Source of the DNA: SZUA-265 sp966249405
GTDB taxonomy: Bacteria > Myxococcota_A > Polyangia > Polyangiales > Polyangiaceae
Assembly: GCA_966249405.1 (NCBI GenBank)
Contig: CBINDO010000008.1
Location: 4,777-68,776 of the forward strand
Direction of reading: 5' to 3'
Length of the DNA stretch: 64,000 bases
The notes under the pieces were generated by a model, which saw only the letters and a list, made by a program, of their open reading frames with translations, made no database searches and had not been told where the DNA came from. This document shows positions 15,851 to 22,002 of the stretch, in pieces; the stretch's first letter is position 1, and each line of letters starts with the position of its first letter. Position numbers and translations under genes: made by a program.

Positions 15851-16078
15851 CCTGAAGACTCAGCACGTCGCGTTCATCACTCGCGGCAGTCCTTCGAACG
15901 ACGCCAGAATTGCTGCCGGGGTCCCACGCGACGAGGCTCCAGCGCAGCCTGCTGCGCTGGATTGGAGCGAAAGGGGGCCTCACGTCCCCCCGTGTACGTT
16001 CCGGTCCGGTTCTCGCAAGTCCGACGCACTTTCGAAGTACCGCGAGGGTGTAGGGTGGCAGTCCTTGGGCTCTCGCCC
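15851..16078 (-). repeat. intergenic inverted-repeat element A, copy 2 (full length)
   Basis: Read on the minus strand, this stretch matches copy 3 (55690-55920) throughout: GAGCCC...CACCCTCGCGGTA, TTCGAAAG, GACTTGCGAGAACCGGACC, TTCGCTCCAATCCAG, CAGCAGGCTGCGC, TTCGAAGGA, CCGCGAGTGATGAACGCG and TCTTCAGGCGGG. The two arms are inverted copies of one another (CTCGCGG-n-CTTCGAA...TTGC). The centre carries its own perfect 9-bp hairpin CCAGCGCAG-CCTG-CTGCGCTGG (15939-15960). No protein is encoded. Confidence 0.8.
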
Positions 16079-16312
16079 ACAAAGGGCGGCGGCGCGGCTG
16101 CGCTGGGGAGGTTCAAGGTCGGCCGGTTGGTCGGTCCTTGGCGTTCCCGTGAGACGCGGACAGCAAAACGCTTTACGGCGACTAGCCTCCTCTCGTAGGA
16201 CGACGCCCCCAAAAACACGCGACGCAAGCGAAACACTCGGGTTCGGTGCTGGCTCAGTCAGTTTGCCGAGTGGCGTCACGGGTGAACCAACCGAAAAGGA
16301 GACGCAAAAAAC
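16079..16312 (+). promoter_or_regulatory. rpsB-tsf upstream leader region
   Basis: A 234-base gap between the repeat element and rpsB that should hold the promoter and 5' leader of rpsB-tsf. In many bacteria S2 binds such a leader to repress its own operon. I cannot assign a confident -35/-10 pair. The Shine-Dalgarno AAGGAG lies 11 bases before the rpsB ATG. Confidence 0.35.
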
Positions 16313-17131
16313 ATGTCTGAATTGCAAGCTGCGGGTGCAACCGACCCGTTCGTAGATCTCTCCCGTCCTCTCTGTGACCCGGAGAACCCGTTGACCGTTC
16401 GCGACTTGTTCGAGGCCGGTGTTCACTTTGGTCATCAAACCAAGCGCTGGAACCCCAAGATGCGCCCGTTCTTGTACGGCGCACGTAACGGTATCCACAT
16501 CATCGACTTGGACCAGTCCGTAAACCTGTTTCGTCGTGCGTTCAGCTTCACGATGGACACCGTCGCCAAGGGCGGCCACTTGGTGTTCGTCGGTACCAAG
16601 CGCCAGGCGCAAGAGATCGTCCGTGAAGAGGCGACGCGCGCAGGACAGTACTACGTGATCAACCGTTGGCTCGGTGGCACGCTCACCAACTTCCGCACGG
16701 TCAAGGGCGGCTTGGAACGTCTCAAGACGCTCGAGCGCATGGCTGAGGACGGCACCTACGAGAACATCTCGAAGAAGGAGATCTCGCAGCTCGAAAAAGA
16801 GCGCGCTCGCTTCGAGAAGTACATCGGCGGCGTCAAGGGTATGGGCGCGGTCCCGACTGCGCTGTTCATCATCGATCCGGCGCAGGAGCAAATCGCCGTG
16901 GCGGAGGCGCGCAAGCTGCGCATTCCAATCATCGCGATCACCGACAGCAACTGTGATCCGAGCCTCATCGACTATCCCATCCCCGGCAACGACGACGCGA
17001 TCCGTTCGATTCGCCTGATCACTTCGGCGCTCGCCGACGCGTGCGTACACGGCGCGTCGCGACGTCGCGACGTCGCGCAACGCGAACGCGACCAATCGCG
17101 CGGTGAGAACACCGTCGTTTACCGCCGCTAG
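16313..17131 (+). CDS. rpsB: 30S ribosomal protein S2
   Basis: A 272-residue S2 with all the usual signatures: LFEAGVHFGHQTKRWNPKM, NGIHIIDLDQSV, FVGTKRQAQEIV, INRWLGGTLTNF, and PIIAITDSNCDP with PIPGNDDAIRSI. The N-terminus has about 28 residues before the conserved core. The last 30 residues are an Arg-rich extension. It is followed after 28 bases by tsf, the standard rpsB-tsf order. Confidence 0.97.
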   Translation: MSELQAAGATDPFVDLSRPLCDPENPLTVRDLFEAGVHFGHQTKRWNPKMRPFLYGARNGIHIIDLDQSVNLFRRAFSFTMDTVAKGGHLVFVGTKRQAQEIVREEATRAGQYYVINRWLGGTLTNFRTVKGGLERLKTLERMAEDGTYENISKKEISQLEKERARFEKYIGGVKGMGAVPTALFIIDPAQEQIAVAEARKLRIPIIAITDSNCDPSLIDYPIPGNDDAIRSIRLITSALADACVHGASRRRDVAQRERDQSRGENTVVYRR

Positions 17132-17159
17132 GCCTTCGGAAGAGAGAAAGAGGTATCCC

Positions 17160-18071
17160 ATGGCACTGAACATGCAATTGGTGAAGGAACTGCGTGACCG
17201 CACGCAGGCTGGTCTCAACGACTGCAAGAGCGCTTTGGCCGAGGCCGAAGGCGACATGGAGAAGGCAGTCGAAATCATCCTGAAGAAGGGTCTCGCCAAG
17301 AGCGCAAAGCGCGCTGGCGCGGTGGCCACCGAGGGCGTAGTAACCGCTCGCGTTGCAGCCGACGGCTTGAGTGGCGTCATCGTCGAGGTCAACATCCAGA
17401 CGGACTTCGCCGCTCGTAACCCCGACTTTTTGGCGTTCGTCGAGACGGTTCTCTCGGTCGCGGAAAAGACGCCAGCAGGCGCTGACCTTTTGGCAGCCGA
17501 GTTTCCCGGTGGCGGGACCGTCGAAGACGCGCGGGCGGCGCTCGTTGGTCGCTTGGGCGAGAACATCACGGTTCGTCGCTTCGGCAAGCTGTCCGTGGAG
17601 AGTGGCTTGGTTCACGCGTACATCCACATGGGCGGCAAAGTCGGAGCCTTGCTCGCTCTCGAGGCAAAGGGCGGCGCCCGCGGTGATACGCTCTCGTCGT
17701 TCGCCGACAATACTGCGATGCACATCGCGGCCATGTCTCCTCGCTACCTGACGGACGCCGAGGTGTCGGCCGACGACAAGGCAAAGCAGGTCGAGATTTA
17801 CGAAGCGCAACTGCGTGACGAAGGCAAGCCCCAAGCGGCGTGGCCCAAGATCATCGAAGGCAAGGTCCAGAAGTGGATGAAAGAGATCTGTCTGCTCGAC
17901 CAGCTGAGCGTCCTCGACTCGGAGAAGACGGTGCGTCAACTCCAAGACGAAGTGAGCAAGCAACTCGGCGGCGTTCAGATCAAGGCCTTCCTCCGCTACG
18001 AGCGCGGTGAAGGCATCGAGAAGAAGCAAGACGACTTTGCGGCAGAAGCACAGCGTCTGGCCCAGGGCTGA
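17160..18071 (+). CDS. tsf: translation elongation factor Ts
   Basis: A 303-residue EF-Ts, the nucleotide exchange factor for EF-Tu. The N-terminal UBA-like helix bundle (VKELRDRTQAGLNDCKSALAEA) and the TDFAARN motif of the exchange domain are clear. The C-terminal domain includes LLDQLSVLDSEKTV. The start at 17160 is chosen over an in-frame upstream ATG overlapping rpsB because family members begin with M-A-x-N-x-x-L-V. A strong hairpin terminator follows. Confidence 0.97.
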   Translation: MALNMQLVKELRDRTQAGLNDCKSALAEAEGDMEKAVEIILKKGLAKSAKRAGAVATEGVVTARVAADGLSGVIVEVNIQTDFAARNPDFLAFVETVLSVAEKTPAGADLLAAEFPGGGTVEDARAALVGRLGENITVRRFGKLSVESGLVHAYIHMGGKVGALLALEAKGGARGDTLSSFADNTAMHIAAMSPRYLTDAEVSADDKAKQVEIYEAQLRDEGKPQAAWPKIIEGKVQKWMKEICLLDQLSVLDSEKTVRQLQDEVSKQLGGVQIKAFLRYERGEGIEKKQDDFAAEAQRLAQG

Positions 18072-18090
18072 GAATCACGGCTCCGCGCAG

Positions 18091-18123
18091 AAACGGCACC
18101 CTCGAGGTGCCGTTTCGCTTTTT
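18091..18123 (+). terminator. rho-independent terminator after tsf (possibly bidirectional)
   Basis: AAACGGCACC (18091-18100) and GGTGCCGTTT (18106-18115) form a perfect 10-bp stem with a CTCGA loop, followed by CGCTTTTT. On the minus strand the same stem lies about 90 bases beyond the lasso precursor gene but has only a short T run, so it may also stop that operon weakly. Confidence 0.9.
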
Positions 18124-18211
18124 GTCGGAAGAGGGGGACTGCCATCCTCGGACTAGGGGGCAGGCGCCGCGGTATGAACGAACGGCCGCCGGCACGCCGT
18201 GGTGAGACGTG

Positions 18212-18433
18212 TTAGCTCTTGGGCTTTGGCTTGTACTTCTTCGTCAGCAGGTTCGTTTCGAAGTTGCCGCTGGCAGTGCCACTGAGCGTGAGCTCGGTGA
18301 GCGTGCCGAACTTTTTCAAGCGGGGCGTCGAGTAACGCACGGGCCAAGCCTCCGCTGACGACGGATTCGCGCCACCGGGGCTCGAGTGGCTCGCCCGGTC
18401 AGAGTCAGCGGTCCCAGATTGCTTTTCGGTCAT
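18212..18433 (-). CDS. lasso peptide precursor (A)
   Basis: A 73-residue peptide. The leader carries the full lasso recognition motif: Y34, P37, L39, G43 and T49 in YSTPRLKKFGTLTELT, with Thr at the penultimate leader position. This puts cleavage after L50 and gives a 23-residue core, residues 51-73. The core begins SGTASGNFE, so Glu59 is core position 9 and can close a nine-residue macrolactam with Ser1. The tail ends KKYKPKPKS, giving six lysines in the core and a C-terminal serine. The ATG lies inside the 3' end of the cyclase gene (29-base overlap). Cleavage after S51 (Gly1, ring of eight) is the alternative. Confidence 0.88.
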   Translation of the reverse strand: MTEKQSGTADSDRASHSSPGGANPSSAEAWPVRYSTPRLKKFGTLTELTLSGTASGNFETNLLTKKYKPKPKS

Positions 18434-20111
18434 GTTCGATGCGTACCCTTCCGCGTTCCAACGCTGCGACCCAAAGGAGCGTCCCTACCTCGTCGAGCGA
18501 GAGCGTAGGATGGGCCTGCAGGTAATCCATGTCAAGGACGGGGGCGAGCGCTGCGGGGATCTCGGGACGGGGCCAGGTGCGCGCCGCAATACCCCAGTCA
18601 CCCTTGTCGCTGCGTCGAGCATGAGCCGCGGGAAGGACGGTCTCGGCTAGGCGCCGGAGCGGCGCTTTGGCGTAGCGGCGTTCGAACAATGATAGTGGGT
18701 CGAGACGTGCCGCCAATTCCACCACGGCTCGGCAGGCGAACGGCGCGATTGCGCGCGCGTCGAACGCTGAGGCCGCCTCGGCGTACGCTCCACCAATGTC
18801 CGTCAAGCGACGGTACAGAGTCAGGCGTTCCGCGGGTCGTTCGGGCCTCTCCACCCACGTCATGGCACGCACCCAACCAACGAACTGTTCACTCGCTTCG
18901 GGATTGAACAGGGGAGAGGGGAGCAAGCCGTCAGTTTGGAACGGCGATCGTCCCGCACGGCGCCGGCGATACCAGAATGATGCCGCGTCCCGCAGGGAAC
19001 AGGCTTGCCGGAGCTCGATTCCTGGCGGCATCCGAGTGCGAAACAGCTCCGGCAGCCTCAGGTGCCCGAAGCACTCGTCGGCGAACCAGCCGCTGATCAC
19101 CGTACGCGGCAATACGTCGAGAGAGCTCAACGCCTGCCACTCCGAAGATACCACCGGACACAGCGTTCCCGGTTGGTCGGCGATTGCTTCGAAGAGCCAG
19201 TCCGGGTCCAAATGGTGGACCACGTGGCGGCGAAAGGACGAGGTCAGGGTACGAACGTAGTACCGTTCGCGAGTCAGCGCGGGGTGCCCGACCGGCGGAA
19301 GGATCGAAACCCCATCGAGCACCGCGGAAGAGTTTGCGCGGGCCGCGACCGCCGCGACCAGGGAGGAATCCAATCCTCCGCTGTATAGAAGAGCGTTCGA
19401 ATGGTCGGGATCCAAGTGCCGGCAGAGTTCGGCTTTTAGCAGGTCCGACACCTCTGCGGCTACTTCGTTGGCCGTTAGGCGCAGAGGTGTGGTAGGGGGT
19501 GACCAATATCGTTCGAGCCGCGGCGTGCGCCAGCGCCCAAAACGGGCGACGTGACCCACCGGGACGATCGTTATGCCCGAAACCGCCGAGCCGTGGTCCG
19601 GCGATATTCCCAGGGCGTGGTCGTCACACACGAGGCGCCGCACGTCGAGCCTAAGCGCCGTCGGTCGAACTCTCGCCACCCACTCCAGGCGCGTGCCGAT
19701 AGCGGTGATCCCGGCCTCGTAGAAGCCGAACAGCCGCGGTAGTCCGGAGCACGACCGAACCGCGGAGGCGCACCCTTGCTCTTGCAGCGCGACGAAGCAG
19801 AAGTCGCCGGGCAGACCCGCCAGTTCCGGAGCGCTCTCGACCGCCATTCGCGCCAAATCAGCGGCGCGCATTCGGTGGGGCTCGCCACCCAGCAGGGCGC
19901 ACTCCCCGAGCGCGAACCTGATCGGCAATGTCCCACCGATGAGAGCACTGCGCGGGGCGCCAAGGCTGGACTCGACGATGAGCCACCCCTCCGTCGAGCA
20001 AGTAACGGTCGCCGTGGGATGCAGCGCCCTGAGCCGTCTCTCGAGGTGCTGGCGAATCGGCGCCGGGCAGTAGACGCACAGGAGGTCCGTCGCCGGGATG
20101 CGGTGGGACAC
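18405..20111 (-). CDS. lasso peptide macrolactam synthetase (asparagine synthase-like, C protein)
   Basis: A 568-residue asparagine-synthetase homologue. The N-terminal half resembles the glutaminase domain, but residue 2 is Ser rather than the catalytic Cys, as expected for a lasso cyclase that needs no ammonia. The synthetase half has the PP-loop SGGLDSS at 244-250 and SGWFADECFGH near 341. It should adenylate the core Glu side chain and close the isopeptide ring with the core N-terminus. The GTG start abuts the stop of the kinase gene, and the precursor gene overlaps its 3' end. Confidence 0.88.
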   Translation of the reverse strand: MSHRIPATDLLCVYCPAPIRQHLERRLRALHPTATVTCSTEGWLIVESSLGAPRSALIGGTLPIRFALGECALLGGEPHRMRAADLARMAVESAPELAGLPGDFCFVALQEQGCASAVRSCSGLPRLFGFYEAGITAIGTRLEWVARVRPTALRLDVRRLVCDDHALGISPDHGSAVSGITIVPVGHVARFGRWRTPRLERYWSPPTTPLRLTANEVAAEVSDLLKAELCRHLDPDHSNALLYSGGLDSSLVAAVAARANSSAVLDGVSILPPVGHPALTRERYYVRTLTSSFRRHVVHHLDPDWLFEAIADQPGTLCPVVSSEWQALSSLDVLPRTVISGWFADECFGHLRLPELFRTRMPPGIELRQACSLRDAASFWYRRRRAGRSPFQTDGLLPSPLFNPEASEQFVGWVRAMTWVERPERPAERLTLYRRLTDIGGAYAEAASAFDARAIAPFACRAVVELAARLDPLSLFERRYAKAPLRRLAETVLPAAHARRSDKGDWGIAARTWPRPEIPAALAPVLDMDYLQAHPTLSLDEVGTLLWVAALERGRVRIEHDRKAIWDR

Positions 20112-21059
20112 CTAGCTACCCTCGACACTACCGAGGAGCGCCGCCAGCTCACCCGGGTGCTCCGCCGTGTCCAAGAACGCGGCGGGAAGCCGTAGTTCAT
20201 AAAGCGGGAGCTTGCGGTGAAGTCGGGCTAACAGCCGCAAGACTTGGGCGCCGGCGGGCCCGGTCCAGGCGATGCGGGATGCGCAGAGCAACTGTCGCAA
20301 CCCTGCTTCTCCGCGCAGTCGGGCGATCTCCGGCCTTCGAATTCCCGGTGAGACGACAGGGAAGAAGGCTGCACGCAACGCCGTCTCTTGTTGTTCGTAG
20401 TGACCCGGCAGGTAGCCGAGGCGATCATCCGGTAGCCGGCGGACGCGGTCGTCGGGCAGAGCCCAGTTGCGAACTCCGCGCAGCCTGAGCTCCGGAACAC
20501 CCGGAAAACACGTGGGTTCGCGCACGTCGTCGATGGTTACGCGGAGCGCATCGTCCGACATCACGGCGTAGCCTGCCAACGCCAACGCTGCTGCGAGCGA
20601 GCTCTTTCCGGCTCCGGAGGGACCGCAGATGGCGAGAGCCGACCCGTTGCGGCTAACGGCGCTGGCATGCAAAACGAGGTCCGGCTGCGGACCCAACACG
20701 GCCGAAACCACGGTGTTGGGAAACACGAGCCCGGCGTCGTGGGCCGTCTTGGCCGAAATCAGGATCGTCCCGTGCGCGAGGTCCGCCGTGCCGACGCAGA
20801 ACCCGGGAAAGCAAAACTCCACCCTGTGGCCGTGTCGCGTGAACGAGTATTCCACCGCGCCATCCCAAATCTGTCGGGCGATCAGCTCGCCATCGAGTTG
20901 GCGATCGAGCTGCGCGAGCGCGACCGGCTCGAATCGGACTTCGAAAGCGGCCGTCGCGGTCCGCGTCGCGCCGACGGACAAGAACAGCTCCGGGGCGCCG
21001 CGGATGCGCACACCGTGGATCACGCTTTCCGACGAGTCAGGGGAGGCTGCAGCGATCAT
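20112..21059 (-). CDS. HPr kinase-like protein, predicted lasso peptide C-terminal serine kinase
   Basis: A 315-residue protein. The C-terminal half is HPrK-like: HASAV at 131-135, Walker A GPSGAGKSS at 146-154 and MSDDALRV at 167-174. The N-terminal half (about 1-120) is poorly conserved, as in lasso-cluster HPrK homologues. In the paeninodin system such a kinase phosphorylates the hydroxyl of the precursor's C-terminal Ser. Here the precursor also ends in Ser, which fits. The ATG overlaps the B2 stop (ATGA), so it belongs to the same operon. Activity is inferred, not shown. Confidence 0.82.
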   Translation of the reverse strand: MIAAASPDSSESVIHGVRIRGAPELFLSVGATRTATAAFEVRFEPVALAQLDRQLDGELIARQIWDGAVEYSFTRHGHRVEFCFPGFCVGTADLAHGTILISAKTAHDAGLVFPNTVVSAVLGPQPDLVLHASAVSRNGSALAICGPSGAGKSSLAAALALAGYAVMSDDALRVTIDDVREPTCFPGVPELRLRGVRNWALPDDRVRRLPDDRLGYLPGHYEQQETALRAAFFPVVSPGIRRPEIARLRGEAGLRQLLCASRIAWTGPAGAQVLRLLARLHRKLPLYELRLPAAFLDTAEHPGELAALLGSVEGS

Positions 21060-21484
21060 CGAACCGGAACGTAATGGGTGTGGGTGCCGGCCCAGTCGAG
21101 CACCGTCCCGTTGGCAACCAACCAGGCGTGGGCGTGCAGGGTGATCGACTTTTTGACGCCGATCACCAGCCGCGGCGTGTAGGCTCGAAGCCGAAAGCCG
21201 GCCGTCAGAGCCCTACGCAAACACGTGTCTGGCAACCCGAGGCGCGTGTAGACCCAGTCCACGTCGTCCTGCACGCCGCGCAGTAGCGGCGGCACTGGCT
21301 GACGCGAGCTCGTGCTCTTTGGTGAGTCTTTTCGAGTCAATTTTATCCCGAGCAGCCGACACGTCCGGGGCAGCGTGGTCGTAGTCAACAACGCTTCCAC
21401 GCCCAGGGCGACGACCGCAGTGTAGAGGCGTGTGACGCAAACGGCCGCATGCGGTTGCCAGTGAGCAAAGGTTGCCGAGTTCAC
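21056..21484 (-). CDS. lasso peptide leader peptidase (B2, transglutaminase-like)
   Basis: A 142-residue protein with the B2 cysteine-protease triad: Cys88 in LPDTCLRRALTAGFRLR, His119 in LHAHAWLVANG and Asp130 in VLDW. LVIGVKK precedes the His block as usual. It should cut the precursor after the leader. The open frame runs further upstream, but GTG at 21484 is chosen because it overlaps the B1 stop as GTGA and gives the normal family length. A hydrophobic helix near residues 14-37 is usual in B2 proteins. Confidence 0.88.
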   Translation of the reverse strand: MNSATFAHWQPHAAVCVTRLYTAVVALGVEALLTTTTLPRTCRLLGIKLTRKDSPKSTSSRQPVPPLLRGVQDDVDWVYTRLGLPDTCLRRALTAGFRLRAYTPRLVIGVKKSITLHAHAWLVANGTVLDWAGTHTHYVPVR

Positions 21485-21774
21485 GGCTTGCGACCCGTCA
21501 CGCACAACAGCCGGGAGTCCACCAGCGCCTGCGTCAAGGCCACCAAGTCCGAGGTGATGCGCTCGGGCGGCTCCGCCGGGAACTGTGCAACACAACGGTC
21601 GATAGCAGCCCTCAGACAATCGCCGTTGGAGAGCAGGCACCAAGCTCGCGTTCCGACCGCGTCGAGCCCGTAGTAGATCCCGTCGTCCAGTTGCAGTAAC
21701 ACCGCCTCACCATCGACTACTTCCGAAGCCAAAGACGGGTGTGGTGCGAACGTGTCAGAAAGGTCGATGGTCAC
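21481..21774 (-). CDS. lasso peptide RRE protein (B1, PqqD-like)
   Basis: A PqqD-like protein of about 97 residues. PHPSLASEVVDGEAVLLQLD and GIYYGLDAVGTRAWCLL match the RiPP recognition element that binds the YxxPxL part of lasso leaders and hands the precursor to B2. The GTG at 21774 gives the usual length. The frame stays open for another 56 codons upstream with no sign of conservation, so the start is uncertain. It is the first gene of the B1-B2-kinase-C-A operon, divergent from the large lipoprotein gene. Confidence 0.82.
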   Translation of the reverse strand: MTIDLSDTFAPHPSLASEVVDGEAVLLQLDDGIYYGLDAVGTRAWCLLSNGDCLRAAIDRCVAQFPAEPPERITSDLVALTQALVDSRLLCVTGRKP

Positions 21775-22002
21775 GGCTGGATCTTCAACGAGGATGAAGT
21801 GGCCACAAGGTGTAAAAGGACTTTGTTGGATCCCGAACAGGTCATAGCCTGTGTTTCGAGTATCGCTGTACCCACACATCGGTGGTAAATACCGGATACG
21901 CTCGGGATTGGGCTTGAGGCCCGAAAGACAGGAGCCGTACAACAGAGGTGGCAGAGAGTCCGCTCTAGGTCGGCATTGGCTTGTGAAAGTGGAGGTTTCT
22001 TA
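21775..22002. promoter_or_regulatory. divergent promoter region between lasso operon and FG-GAP lipoprotein gene
   Basis: A 228-base gap that is visibly more AT-rich than its surroundings and should hold both divergent promoters. The lipoprotein side has a near-perfect Shine-Dalgarno, GGAGGT (21991-21996), six bases before the ATG. On the lasso side no strong Shine-Dalgarno precedes the chosen GTG. I could not assign convincing -35/-10 pairs. Confidence 0.4.

Noticed and set aside
21775..21942. Upstream extension of the B1 frame by 56 codons
   Set aside because: The added part shows no PqqD-like or other conserved pattern, would make B1 far longer than its family, and occupies the AT-richer divergent promoter region.
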